DNA of 64,000 bases from Strigamia acuminata. Lineage: Eukaryota > Arthropoda > Chilopoda > Geophilomorpha > Linotaeniidae. This document shows positions 1-11,649 of this stretch, in pieces; the first letter of the stretch is position 1, and each line of letters begins with the position of its first letter. The translations under genes were made by a program, and so were the position numbers. Location: NCBI GenBank assembly GCA_949358305.1, contig OX442317.1:5026186-5090185 (forward strand). The letters are read 5' to 3'. Below the pieces are notes generated by a model, which searched no databases, was not told where the DNA came from, and worked only from the letters and a program-made list of their open reading frames with translations.

Positions 1-99
1 ATGGCGCCAAACTCGATTATCACTTATCAGTGATTTTACATGGTCTTTTTTTAAACGGTTTTGATTTAACACAGCCTGAAAAAGTAATCCAATTTTGGA

Positions 100-752
100 T
101 TCAGAAAAAGAAAATATATCAATATCATGTACAGATTTTTACTATTTTCTGTATCAAATTGTCGACAATTTTATTTATAAAAAAAAAAACATCCATCTCA
201 ATGCGCACTTTCCAATTGATAATAATAAAATAATTTTAATGATATTAAATCACTTTTATATTACCGTTTTGTTTTGTTCTTAATACTGTAAGTATAAGCA
301 TTTCTAGACATTGAACAAAACTCATTTTCTTTAAAGTGTGGTCTATGAGGGGCCGTCCATAAATTACGTAACGCAAATTTTGGCTATTTTAGACCCCCTC
401 CCCCCCCGCTCCGTAATATGGCCGTAACAAATTCCCAAACCCCCACCCCCCTAATTACGTAATAAAACTGAAATTACCCCCCTCCCCCCAAAATTTTCAA
501 AAATCAGTCTCAAAAACACGTATATTTTCAATTTTTAAAAATTTAAAAATTTTTTTCATGGACCGTAACATTGTTGAGAACCCCCTCTTTCCCTTACTAA
601 TGACCCGTAACAAAATTTGAAACCCCCCTCCCCCCCCCCTTGGAGCGTTACGTAATTTATGGATGGCCCCTGATATCAACTGTAACGGAAACGAAAAAGG
701 ATGCCAAAAAGGATATGGTGATCCAAGCTGCCATCCCTTAAAATCTTTATGA
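100..752 (+). pseudogene. Dead knottin gene copy, interrupted by a MITE
   Basis: Bases 100-348 match the segment upstream of and inside the knottin genes at 11.4 and 13.7 kb. The knottin intron is recognisable (donor at 288, acceptor just before 337), but everything from the upstream region through the signal-peptide exon is deleted: only the last five bases of exon 1 remain (283-287). The intron also lacks 7 nt that both intact copies have. Exon 2 begins at 337, is cut by the element at 349-670, and resumes after the TGA target duplication. The remnant keeps some cysteine codons but has only one Cys where the intact genes have an adjacent Cys-Cys pair, and it reaches a stop near 752. There is no signal exon, so it cannot make a secreted peptide. 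Basis: direct comparison within the window. Confidence 0.8.
349..670. mobile_element. MITE with 3-bp target duplication (copy 1)
   Basis: Terminal inverted repeats begin GGGGCCGTCCATAAATTACG and end with the complement (ending GGATGGCCCC). The element is flanked by TGA on both sides. The interior is C- and G-homopolymer rich, AT-rich in the middle, with no coding capacity. A second member lies at 10537-11005. A 3-bp T-N-A target duplication fits the PIF/Harbinger superfamily; that assignment is an inference. Confidence 0.85.
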
Positions 753-1095
753 ACTTTATGTAAATTTTAAAAATTTTAGAATATAATATATATAATAATA
801 TATATAATGTATATAATAATATAAATGCAAGAAGTAGTGGTATGAATTTTTAATGAGCTTGATCAAGTTTATTTGGTTTATTAATTAATTTCATATGAGC
901 TCAATTGAATGTTTTGTCTGATATTTGAAAAAGTGAATAAGCCAATTAACTTGGATAGCAGAAATTGTTTGCACTTTTAATAAGTTTTATTAGATAGTTA
1001 AATACAAATTTTGGTCAAATTCCAAGGCTTTCTGAATAACTCTTCAGAATCCAGTTATATCGCTATTTTATTCGTTGTACCAGTATTCATTCAAA
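753..1095. other. AT-rich spacer upstream of the secreted-protein gene
   Basis: Contains short TA-rich tracts near 781-830 and presumably the promoter and leader of the gene that starts at 1096. No convincing TATA box or repeat was identified. Confidence 0.4.
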
Positions 1096-2034
1096 ATGCA
1101 AATAATTTATCTGGTTTTAGTTCTTTCAGTATGTAAAGCAAATGCATTTCTTTTTGGTGATCCTTCGGTAAGAAAACGTTTATGTACACAAATTAGGTTA
1201 GGTTTCACTGCAAAGCATTCCCAAGGCATTTACTCAAACTTTGTTTCATTTTCTGTTTTCCTGCATTTTTCTGATAATTTATTTTACTAATCTCCATGTC
1301 TGTTTGTCATTTTTAATTCATGCATTATTTTGTCAATAGTGTGATAAACTGAAAAAGGGATCCGCTGCCTTATGCACTTATTTCCGTAACCACCTAAAAC
1401 ATACAGGAGCACCGGTAAGTTTATCTCAAAGAAATGTTTTGAACAAATTTCAACGAACGAAAAAAATTGTAGTTAGACGAAGTTTTATGTGACTGTGTTG
1501 AAGGCGTCTTTACGAAAAATACACGTTCGGTATACTGATTTATTCATTGATTCATTCACTCGTGATACTTAACAAAAGTTGTTATTCTTAATTATTTATA
1601 GAAAGATAACTGTATTCAATTTTCAAATCATCTTAAAGATGCACCCAATTGTCGCGACTTCATAAAATCAGTACGTATTTTTATTTTATTCTTATAATTT
1701 TTAGAATTTAAAAAGTTCATTTGTACAATTACAGGAAGCATTTGCCGAAATATTTAATAACGACTTTTTCAGAGGTTTCGCTAAAACGATATTGACTACC
1801 TTTGTAAGTGTGTGCTCATCTTCCCTGGACCAAACTCAGTCAAATATAGGAAACATTTTTACAAATCCCATCGTTTCAATATCTATAGGTAAACTATATC
1901 GTTTGATTTTTCACACTTCATATTTATGTGATATATTTGTTTGATTTTTAAAAACAGGAATATTGGTAGGAATTCTTGACCATGGTGCGCAAATTAACTT
2001 GTGTTACAAAGAAATTCAGGACCTTATTACCTGA
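1096..2034 (+). CDS. Small secreted six-cysteine protein, unknown family
   Basis: Five exons: 1096-1167, 1340-1414, 1602-1670, 1735-1888, 1958-2034. All junctions are GT-AG and the phases close on a TGA stop, giving 148 residues. The N-terminus is a clear signal peptide (start MQIIYLVLVL, likely cut after KANA). The mature part has six cysteines (about 25, 36, 53, 66, 99 and 139), amphipathic helical stretches, and a hydrophobic patch around 118-131. An AATAAA lies at 2089-2094, 55 nt after the stop. The first three introns lie between codons, so exons 2 and 3 are symmetric small modules with two Cys each. I do not recognise the family. It resembles short-lived insect secreted proteins (gland or haemolymph) in layout only. 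Its neighbour is the dead knottin copy, but no functional link can be shown. Confidence 0.75.
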
Positions 2035-2094
2035 TAGTCGTGTGAATTAAAACTTTTCATTTCATTGCTTGAAATTTAAATTTATGACAATAAA

Positions 2095-3289
2095 CAAATC
2101 GTAAAAAATTGATTTCTTTTTATTCAACAAAAAGACCTTAACATATCATGAACCCACGACCACACCTCTCAAACCTAAGTTGTATTGATTCGCGGTTTTT
2201 CGAGCTGTGGTAATTTTTTTTCAATTCAATTTATTTTATTTATCAAAATTCGCGGTCAATTGAGGTTGCGGTAGTAGGAGTAGTGGGACATGGCCTAGTG
2301 ACGGTGGGTGCATTCCCTTGGTTCGTTCACATTTCGGGGAGCTGCCAGATTTGTTTGCGCGTTTGTTTGCCCAGCGGGCGAGGGAAGTTTGGGATTGGAC
2401 CCCGGTCATTAGTCGACACTCATTGGAAGAGAGCAGGGAGGACATCGTGGGTCGATGAAACCTCTTAACGGATTTATTTGCGTAATTTGGCGTTTTTATA
2501 TTGATAATGTTTTTTTTTTCTTTCTTAATTTTTAGTGTGTTAAAACTTTGAGATGGATTTGTTTTGGATGGTAAGTTGAGGTTGGATTTAAAATGTTTGA
2601 CCAAAATTTGTGGCAAATTGTGAGTGCACTTTGTTAATTTGTGCTATTTTCATTGAAAAATTTGAAATTTGAAAACAAGCATTATTAGATTTATGAGGAA
2701 ATTTGAATTGGTTACACTGTGGGTTGATATAAAAAGTGCAGCACACAAATTCTCGCATTATTTGCGGCGGTCGTCCTGTGGAAACTAAAGGAGAAGGATT
2801 TGGCTGCCGTGCAGTGAAGACATCACTTGGGATTGCGAGATATATTATATTCTATTATTCTGTGCGATATTAAAAAGATTGAAAATGTTGTTAATAAAGT
2901 ATATTTATTATTACATTTGTTTTAATTACATTTTAAATTTTATTACGTTGAAAATACGGATACTTTGACGTTAGATCGCCCGAATTAGATGATGAAGCGA
3001 TATGGGCGATATTCAATACGGTATTGTTTCATTCGGATGTGTCTAGATGGCGACAGCGACCGGAGGCAGTTTGTGATTGGGAAACGATGGCGCCATCTAT
3101 GTTTCTAAATTGTAATGAATCAGGAGTTAAAATCCCTCTTCATGGTGATTATGCTTTGGAAAGGACCGATTTATCGCCCATGGAAGCAATGCAATACGGT
3201 ATTATTTTATGCACGTTTATTTGACTCACACGTCAATTTCAAACAGGTTTTGTGTGTAAACGATAAATTCGGATTCATCGAAGCAGACA
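2095..3289. other. Intergenic; possible solo LTR near 2718-2916
   Basis: No gene is supported. The stretch from TGTGGGTTGATATAAAAAG (about 2718) to a terminal TTACA (about 2916) has a TATA-like box near its start and an AATAAA near its end, as a solo LTR would. No partner LTR, target duplication or primer site was seen, so this is weak. Two overlapping plus-strand reading frames at 3024-3300 have no recognisable domain. Confidence 0.25.
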
Positions 3290-4130
3290 TTTGTCTATAG
3301 AATCGCAGTGAAATACCTCGTAACCATCGATGAACGTGCAATACGGCGATTCTTCTTCGTCGTTCGCTGGCAAATTACCGACACAGGATGAAATTCTATC
3401 AGCGGCTTGTCACAGCTCGTCCCATGTAGTCGGGCGGACGACTAAAATAAAACAAAATTAAATTAAACCACTAAAACTAAGAAAGTACACGAACGGACAC
3501 GAATGTGTGCCGTTGACAGTCATCACGCAAAAATTGTACCACAACTACAATTGCGAGCAATTAGGTGTTCGCAGAAGCGCCTGCTGAACCCGGGCATGCA
3601 CGAACACATCGACACGTTGTTTCCGACCGAACCGGCAGAGCTTCTTCCGCCGTTGTTGCAACTACACGTCGAATGCTCGCAACGATGTCGGGTGTATCCG
3701 AGTGGACACAGACACACTTGTTTGTATGCGCGTGATGCCGAGTTCCAAACCTCCGTTCCTGCACGAATTGTAGTCGTCGCACTTCTTGTCGGACTTCCAC
3801 GGCAGACAAATGCACGCAGTAGTCCTTGCATAAGCAGAAATAGCCAAAGTAGCCCGGAGTGCACTGGCAGACGTAATTGCCCTTGCTCAAACAACAAACG
3901 CTGTTGTTGCGGCAATTAATCGCTCAAGCTGTTTGGGCGTTCGAACACTTGCAGTTGTTTCGGCAGTAATCGTGACACGTCCAGAAAACCCCTTCGGAAC
4001 AAGAACAATATTAACGTCAAAAGTTGTATATTTTAAAACGCCAATTACGGTGCAACTCACGCTCAATGCAGGTGCTAGAAACATGCCGAATCTACTGATA
4101 AGAACCCGCTTTATCGCCCACATTGAAACC
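3290..4130 (-). pseudogene. Frameshifted EGF-repeat gene fragment
   Basis: Read on the minus strand, successive frames give EGF-like pieces: CHDYCRNNCKC, then CRNNSVCCLSKGNYVCQC with PGYFGYFC, then CDDYNSCRNGG, then VCLCPLGYTRHRCE, then MCSCMPGFSRRFCEH, and after a likely intron (acceptor near 3443) PPDYMGR and CVGNLPANDEEESPYC. These lie in at least three reading frames with stops between, so the coding frame is broken repeatedly. The Cys spacing resembles the juxtamembrane EGF repeats of LRP1-type receptors, but many EGF proteins would fit. No start, signal peptide or membrane segment was found. A sequencing or assembly problem is possible but less likely given several independent breaks. 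Confidence 0.6.
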
Positions 4131-4139
4131 TGTTGAACC

Positions 4140-4890
4140 TGTACTGTAGTACCTCGCGGTTAGTAAAAAATCAAAAAATGTCTTCTTTTTTACTCGTTGA
4201 GTGGCGCCACCGCTCAAAGTTCATTTTGTTGAACAAGATCACAGATTCCTATAATCTGTGGACGACAATGCAGTTGAAAAAGACCTCCTTCGAAATGCAA
4301 TAAACGTTTTCCCTAATAAGTCATCGATGCAACTGTTGATATAAGCGAAAAACTGACTGTTGTCACAAATTTTGTCCCTGAAAAAAAAAAAATAAAAAAA
4401 AATAAAACAGTTTTTCACGTATATCCCGCCAATGGTTGCCGATGTGAATATTTCAAATGCGGGGATCGAATCTTGAGTTCTGTTTTGATCGAGTAGACTT
4501 GTTTTCCCGGCCATTTACGAGCATTTGCAACACCATCGCATCACGGCAAAATTTCCAAGAAAGTTGAAGTTGCCCAGAAAATTGCGGGTAATTTTTTGCC
4601 TCATCCACAAACTTCACAAAACGTTGGAACATAGCAAATGGCTTGCTTTCCCGGCCATTTACGAGCATTTCTAACGTTTTAAGGGAAAATAGCTTTTCCG
4701 AAAGAGGCATTAATTAGATCCGTCGCTTGCCTTGTGTTTATTTTTAATGGGATACAATAATAGACAAGAAAGACAAGAAAACTCATCCTTTACTAAACCT
4801 AGTTATCAAATACATAAATAAATAAATAAATAAATAAGTAACTACTCCCACGTCGTCACGTCTTTTATTTTCAAGTCTCTAATTTTCTTT
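4140..4890. other. Spacer with a short direct repeat and an AAAT microsatellite
   Basis: Holds a direct repeat of about 24 bp sharing CCCGGCCATTTACGAGCATT at about 4505 and 4651; both copies sit in an 85-codon minus-strand frame (4453-4710) that I cannot assign. An AAAT repeat lies at about 4815-4836. The 3' end of RPGRIP1L lies just beyond; AATAAA on the minus strand is at about 4865-4870. Confidence 0.4.
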
Positions 4891-4892
4891 TA

Positions 4893-7800
4893 TCAGCTAC
4901 TAAAGTCATCAATTTCTTCTGTAACGCTCCTCAACACTTGAAGAATGTGAAGTGAAATTTTTAGTTCCCCAACTTCGGTCTTTTCAGCATCGGCGCTAAA
5001 TACTACACAAGAAAATAAATCGAGTTCAGGCATTTGTCCACCCGAATGTATAATCACGCGAACAAACTTACAAGGCACAACTTTTTCAATTAAATCTCTA
5101 TCTTCGTGCAGAATCTAAACAATAAATAACCAAACACAAAATAAAAGTCAACTCCTTTGAAACCAATTTCAATTACAACCGTTTGTAAATCGATATACGC
5201 ATGCGCCACATCTCGGCATTCCGCCGCATCATTCTCCGGCTCGCTGACCACCGTGAAAATCAACCTGATCGATAAAACAAAACAAAAAAAGATCAATATT
5301 CGGTTCATTTTCACGCCTAAATAAAACCTTACATTTGATCATCAGAGTCATCCGACATCAAAATGTTCTGTAACATTTTTCTTCTCATACCAGTACCAGG
5401 TCCCTCCATTTTGAATTCTGAAAACAACAAAAAATTTCACATAAAAAGAAAAATAAATAAATAAATAAATAATAACCTTTATGGAAGTTAAATACAATTG
5501 GTTGGTCGGGTTTCGGCTTTGGTAACGCGACCGGTGTTTCCGTTTCTTCGGGCAAAAAATCCAGAAAGCGGAATTCCACGTACAACATCTGAACGTCCGC
5601 ATCTCTCACGATCCAACTTCCGTCAAATAAAATCAGATGAAAAATTTCCACGGTAATTCTTTCTTCCGCAACGATCGTGCGCGATTTACTCGAGGTAACC
5701 ACATCGTCATCCGACGACTCCGCATCAAATTCGTTAACTTCCTCCTCAATTCCATCGCTCGAAGATATTTTCCCATCAATTTCCACAGCATCGTCTTCAT
5801 TCTCTTCGTCGTCCAACAAATATTCCGCTTCAGCCGGATTAACTTCTGATTCTTCCGATTCGTGAATTTCCTGTTAATAATTTAAATTTAAAAAAAAAAT
5901 CAATACCTCAACATTTTAAATCATTTTCAATACTTTTACTTGTGGTTCTTGATATTTCCTCGGTGCAATTGGAGGTTTTTGCACCGTTTTTATCGATATT
6001 TCGGGTCTGGATCTGCGTGGAATTGGAGTTGGAACGGAATCGGGCTATAAATTATAACAACATTTCGTCAATTTGTGTTTTTAATTACAGCTTGCTACCC
6101 ATATTTACTTTAGATGTAAACGTTAATAACTTCTCCTGCGGTTTTGTGTACGGTCTCAGCCATTTTATAGTTAAATCAACGCTTCCGTTTGAAGAACCAT
6201 CAGTCTAAAAATGATAAAAATAACGCTAAAAAATGTTTTTAATATAGTTTACGCGTAACACACTCTTTTAAAGTCAAACGATCCGTGAATCACAGTATTT
6301 TCGGTCAGACAAAACAACGGCACCGACGCAACGCCCAAATAAACGTCCGGCCGCGGATCGGAATCGTCAAACGCGTAAATCAACAGCGACTTCAATTTTC
6401 AAAATTAAAAAAAAATAAATTACTATTCTAAAATAGAAAATCACGCAATAGAAAATCAAACACACCGAATGCAAAAGATAATCGTACAAAACTTGATCGA
6501 CAACAACCCGATAAACTTTACGATCATTAAAATACGGAGATTCCGAAAACGGAATTAAAATAGTATCGTGGTCCGGCCAATCGAAAAACTTGTAAACCAA
6601 ATACGAGGTCGGTTCCACATCCCTGTGATCCGACTTCAACCCCCGACACTGAATTATTTTGATACTGATTTCATTGAAGAGGTGAGGCATTGCGGCGAGC
6701 TGATCCGACTCCATTCCTTCTCTTTTCGATTGTAAATTCGCATTTACATAACCACAAGCTTTTCTTCGATCCTAAATCAATCACTCAATCAATTAATATG
6801 CGGAAAAATTGACCAAATTTAAACATCAATACCCGATAATTACTCAAAGCCAACGAAACGGGAACACTAATTGAAATCCAAAATTCGATATTTCCAAGAA
6901 CGATTTGCGAGTCGTCGATGCCTTTAAAACAAATTAATATTTTAGCGTCAAAATTTGGATTTTCTTATTAAATTTATACTTATTAACGGGATTTTGCCGT
7001 GAATTCTTTCTTCGTTAGCCTCGATCAACACATTTAAGCGAATAAAACCCTGCGCTAGCGTTTTGTACTCGGTACCAATAACTTGGTGAAGTTCCACGCG
7101 AATTGATTCCTAAAAATTGAAGATATAATTATTAGAAAACGTTTTTCTTCGGTAACGATAACTTACGGCGTGTAAATACTCGATGAAAGTTTCGTCAACA
7201 GTCGTTGGGTAGACGACGGTGCAATTAAAATCGGGATCGACGCCGTGGACGACTTTTGTGGCCGTCAATTCGAAATCGTAAAAACTCCACGTCAACATGG
7301 ATGATTTACTGTTTTCTAGTTTCGAGTTTCCGTCAGGAGTTAACACGAGTGTTCTGAAGCAGATTGCGACCTGTGATTCGTCCTCGTTTTGGCTGAATTG
7401 AGTTTGCAACGCGGGTGTGTGGGACATTTGAACGGATCCTCTGGCGACGTCGGATAATTGTTTTTCCAGGATTTCGTTTTTCGATATTTGAGAGTCGAGA
7501 CGCTGCTTGTTTTCTGCGCATCTTTGTTTCAATTCCTGCTCCGTGCCGTATAGTTTTTGATTGATTAATTCCATTTCGTGTTTGTAATCCGAGTTGATTT
7601 GATATTGAAGTTGTAACATTGCGCGGAGTTTCGCCAACTCGTTTACAGTTTCTGCGTGATCGGCTCGTAACTGCGAAAAAATCGATTAAATTAAATTAAA
7701 GACGAAATTTTCGAAATTTGAAGTGAAATTCTCGAAGTTTCGTACAATTTTCAATTCGTTTAAGCGTTCGTTAGTCAAGTTTTCATTTTTATCGGGTTCC

Positions 7801-9659
7801 GTTTCGAGTCTTTGGTCTCGCATTGCGGATAAAGCGTCCGAGAAGTTTCTCACGTCGTCGACGTTCTTTGAAAGGTAAAAAGAAAAATATTAAAAACTTC
7901 AACTGTGAATAGAGAAATTAAATTACGGGTACCTGCGTTAAAAATTCACTCTTTTCTTTAATGTCTTCGTACATTTCCTTAAATCTGACGGCAACTGTCT
8001 CGGCTTCACTCAACGCTTCTTTTAGTCGTTCGTTTTCACCTAAAAATAATTAAAACAAAATTAAAATTTTGAATTGTTGTAATAACTAATAAAATACTTT
8101 TCTTTTTGAATAATTCTTCGGAAATTAATTCTTTCTCTTTCGTATCTGCTTGCAGTATTTCTTCCATTTTATTGATTTTCATTTTCAGAGCCAATTCATT
8201 TTTCCGGTTGTATTTTTCTCGATCGACATTAAACGAACTGCATATAAAATAAAGAAATTTTTTAAAAAAACAACAATTTTTGCACAACTAAATCACAATT
8301 ACCTATGGATTAATTTCAAATTGGACTCCTTCAAAATTTCATTTTCGTTTTTTAACCCCGAACATTCCGTCTTTAACTGAAATTTGAAAAAAATAAAGAA
8401 ATATTATAATATAAAAACGAGAAAAAGATAAATAAAACAGCAAAAATTACTTCATTGATAACGTGCTGATTCGCCGCTGAAATTTGTAATTCCGATCTTA
8501 ATTTGAGAGATTTACTTTGTTCATCTTTAAGTTGATTCGAAATATTATCCAACTCTTTGACCATCTGATCGTGGCTGATTTTGAGAAGACGTGTATTCTG
8601 TAATCAAATAATTAATTTAATTTTTTAATTTAATTTATTACTTATTACTTCTTTCAATTTGGTGTACTGTTCAAGTAACGACGACATCTTTTCGTGTGCA
8701 ATTTTCATCTCTCGCTGTAATTTAATCAGTTCCACATTTTCATCCACATGATGTCTGAAATATAAACAAAATTACAAATACAAAACAAAACACTCAACGC
8801 AAACTAACTTTTGAGTTTGTTTTACTTGCGCTTTCAGCTGTAATATTTGTTTCTCGTAATCAGCCTCTCTTTCACTTAACTATTAAAAAAAAAAAAAATT
8901 AAAATCCCTCGTAATAAAAAAAATTAATTTACAATTAATTAATTTACAAGTCCAGTCAAATACTCGAGTTCAGTGTCGGCTGATGTCAATTGTGATTTTA
9001 AATTCGAAATCTCTATTCTCATTTCCCTCACGTACTCATCCCTGGATTCGTCATCAAAATGCGCTTTTGTAGCGGATTTTGCCGTGTTCTTGGATTGGCT
9101 AAACCGATGACTGCACGGTGAAATGGTTTTACTGTGCTGAGCTAATTGTTGTTTAGCGGTAACCAATTTCTCCTTGAGTGACGTGTTTTGCCTGTCGAGA
9201 TCCCGGATTTTTTCCTGCATTTCCTCCACCAATTCTTCCGTCTCTAGATCGAGCCTTCTTCCTTGTTGGCCTCCGTGCTCTTTCTTCTTGTGATCATTTA
9301 TTAAACGAATTAACTTGGTTGCCATTCTGTAGGTAAATAAAACAACTCGATCAAATAAATGCCAATAAAACAACTAAAATAATCCAAACTTCTTGATTTT
9401 ATCTTCTTGTTTTCTACTGTGAGTTTTCAATACAATGTTGTCATCGCAAACTCGTAAAAATCGATCTTCGAGTTCTGCACGCGGTAACTTGAATACATAG
9501 CGTCGTTCGTCTGTTGAAAAAATAAAAGAAATATGAAAAAATATGCAAAATAATTTTTATTTTTAGATTTCTACCTTTAACATCATGCACAACTGTTTTT
9601 CTATAACCATCAGTCGCATCCTTAACAGGAATTATATCCTGACTCAAATCGTCACTCAT
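4893..9659 (-). CDS. Rpgrip1l: RPGRIP1L-like ciliary transition-zone protein
   Basis: Twenty-two exons (5' to 3'): 9659-9575, 9510-9390, 9326-8948, 8879-8809, 8754-8649, 8597-8451, 8376-8303, 8237-8098, 8039-7933, 7865-7746, 7670-7167, 7109-6980, 6921-6833, 6771-6466, 6389-6264, 6204-6109, 6044-5940, 5870-5477, 5417-5333, 5264-5180, 5114-5072, 5002-4893. Phases close to 1140 residues (human about 1315). N-terminal SRKQEDKIKKMATKLIRL is the family hallmark; coiled coil spans about 70-500; a first C2 domain (FYDFELTATKVVHGV) about 535-690; a second C2 (YLVYKFFDWPDHDT) about 705-850; an acidic linker about 903-960; and a C-terminal C2-like RPGR-interacting region to the end. The family scaffolds MKS/NPHP modules at the transition zone of cilia. 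In insects that means sensory neurons and sperm (family knowledge). A Pho/YY1-like GGCGGCCATTTT lies about 45 nt upstream of the ATG. Exon 1 is duplicated twice upstream on the same strand (12.5 and 14.6 kb). Confidence 0.93.
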
Positions 9660-10149
9660 TTCTAATGATTTTCAATCAACTTCACTCGTTTTGTTTACAT
9701 CTGTGGCGGCCATTTTGCGTGAAACAAATAACACCGCCTAGTGAGAAAAAACCGAATCGTAAACAAATTACTCCGTATTTTGTATCAATAAATAAATAAG
9801 GAAATTGTTGAAATAAAATAAAATGAAAATGTTTTTTTCTGTCCTTTCTTTATTCGGATTCTTTATTGTGGCATTTAAAGTTAAAATGAAATTTAAATTT
9901 AAATTTAAATTTAAATTTAAATAAAGAAGACGAGAAATTGCATTACGTAATGTAAAACGTACGGCATACAGCGTAGACAATTTTCAATTTAAAAATTGGT
10001 ATAGATAATAATCTAGTAAATAACTACACAAATTACTCATAAAAAATTTGTACATTACCAGACAAGCCAACGACTACTATTCGAGGGCTTCTGTAACCAA
10101 ACAGGAAACGGTTAATGAAATATTCGTCGATGATGATGGTTATTCAGAC

Positions 10150-10320
10150 AGAAAATTTAAGAAAAAAAGTGAAATTTTAATAGAAAAATTAAAATTTTAC
10201 TGAGAAAAATAAAATGTTAATGAAAGAAGTGAAATTTCAATAAAAAAATGGAAATTTTAATGTAAAAAGTGAAATTTCAATGAAAAAATTGAAATATTAA
10301 TCAAAATATGGTAAACAATT
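10150..10320. repeat. Degenerate short tandem repeat (GAAATTTTAATG-type)
   Basis: AT-rich imperfect repeats built on variants of GTGAAATTTCAATGAAAAAA. A shorter, decayed form is present at 13000-13095 in unit B. Confidence 0.6.
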
Positions 10321-10325
10321 GTAAT

Positions 10326-10411
10326 TAAGAGCCGCCCTCGATTAAAAGCCGCGGCTAAGGATGCCCGCTTTGAATAAGAGCCGCGGCTCTTACTCGAGAA
10401 AATACGGTATA
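10326..10411. repeat. CCGCGG palindrome repeat, copy 1
   Basis: Carries AAGAGCCGCGGCTCTTA and further GCCGCGGCT palindromes, ending next to AATACGGTAT. Unit B has the matching copy at 13118-13203 and an independent member is at 35618-35808, so this is a dispersed family rather than a local feature. Confidence 0.7.
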
Positions 10412-10536
10412 TCAATATCACATACAGAATTTCACGACTTTATGTATCAAATTGTCGACTATACTATTTAATTTATAAAAAAAAAACGTCCATCTAAATG
10501 CGCACTTTCCAATTGATAATAATAAAGTACTTTTAA

Positions 10537-11005
10537 GGGGTCGTCCATAAATTACGTAACGCCTGGAGGGGGGGGAGGGGGTTTCAAATTTTGTTACGGG
10601 TTGTTACGACGGGGAAAGGGGGGGGGGGGTTCTTAAAAATGTTACGTAACAAAAAGTGAAAATTTTACTTTGATTCTTTCAATTTATTATTATTTTAAAA
10701 TTTAAAAATTTGTAAAAAAAATTTTAAATTTTTGAAATTTTTTTTACATTTTTGAAATTTATTTTACATATTTGAAAATTATTTTACATTTTTGAAATTT
10801 ATTTTACATATTTGAAAATTTTTTAAATTTTTGTAAAATTTTGTATTATCAGCTTGTATCAAAATTTTTTTTTGGGGGGGGGGGGGTGAGTTTTGTTACG
10901 TAATATTCTAGGGGGGGTTTGTGGTTTTGTTACGACCTTGTTACAGGGAGGGGGAGGGGGTCTAAAAATCGAAAAATCAGCGTTACGTAATTTATGGACG
11001 GCCCC
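10537..11005. mobile_element. MITE with TAA target duplication (copy 2)
   Basis: Ends match copy 1 (GGGGTCGTCCATAAATTACG inward, complement at the right end). It is flanked by TAA (10534-10536 and 11006-11008). Unit B carries the empty site with a single TAA (around 13319-13322), which proves precise insertion of 469 bp with a 3-bp duplication. It sits about 390 nt upstream of the knottin 1 start codon. No coding capacity. Confidence 0.92.
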
Positions 11006-11314
11006 TAATGACATTAAATCACTTTTATATTATTGTTTTATTTCGTTCTTACTTGTTAGCTAATTTTCTAACTATTTTCGATTTTCAATAATTTTTCTTT
11101 AATTCCCACTATTTATGCTTAATTCTTGATAAATTTATATATATTATATATAAAATAGTATACATAAAACATTTTATATTTACATTGCTTATAAATTTTA
11201 TTCCACACTTAATTGCCTAATAAAGCTTTACCTAATTAGCTTTCATTGTAAACGACCAAAGAGAGTAAAAATATAATTAAGCAGGTGCTGTCGTCGTAAA
11301 CTGGACTCAAATTG

Positions 11315-11321
11315 TATATAA
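11315..11321 (+). promoter_or_regulatory. TATA box of knottin 1
   Basis: TATATAA lies 71 nt before the start codon, with the transcription start expected about 30 nt further on. The same box is at 13621-13627 in unit B. No NF-kappa-B-like or clustered GATA sites were seen close by, so immune induction is not supported by sequence alone. Confidence 0.7.
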
Positions 11322-11392
11322 GCTCATTCAATTTGACAGCTAAAACCAAAGAAAATTGAAATCTCTCAAACCATCAACATCCAGCTCTGAAA

Positions 11393-11649
11393 ATGAAAGC
11401 AACCATTTTGACTTTGCTGTTTTTATTCCTCGCCGTGTCAGTCATGATACTGTAAGTATAAGCATTTCTAGACATTGAACAAAACTCACTAATCATTTTC
11501 TTTAAAGTGTGGCCAATGCTGTCGATGTCGAGTGTATCGAAAATGGAGGCGGATGCGTAAAAGGATCAGATGGGCAATGCTGCGTAGGCTTGAGTTGCAA
11601 GAAAAATAGGAGTGGGACAGGGTATTCCAAGTATACGTGCCAAGAATAA
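11393..11649 (+). CDS. Knottin-type secreted peptide 1
   Basis: Two exons, 11393-11451 and 11508-11649, with a 56-nt GT-AG intron; 66 residues. A signal peptide (MKATILTLLFLFLAV...) is followed by a short spacer and six cysteines in the order C-x6-C-x7-CC-x4-C-x13-C, the inhibitor cystine knot pattern. The start CIENGGGC and the following Gly/Cys-Cys spacing resemble coleopteran antifungal knottins (Alo-3, psacotheasin; recalled family pattern). The likely role is a secreted antimicrobial or defence peptide; a channel-modulating peptide cannot be excluded. The stop codon overlaps a polyadenylation-like AATAAA. It lies antisense to, and between copies of, RPGRIP1L exon 1. Confidence 0.85.

Noticed and set aside
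2236-2616. 126-codon minus-strand frame and its plus-strand partner
   Set aside because: No domain, no splice context, low-complexity composition; overlapping frames on both strands suggest chance in a GC-richer patch.
3024-3300. Plus-strand frames with Met-rich, Trp-containing sequence
   Set aside because: No homology recognised, no start context or splice partners; left as unexplained spacer.
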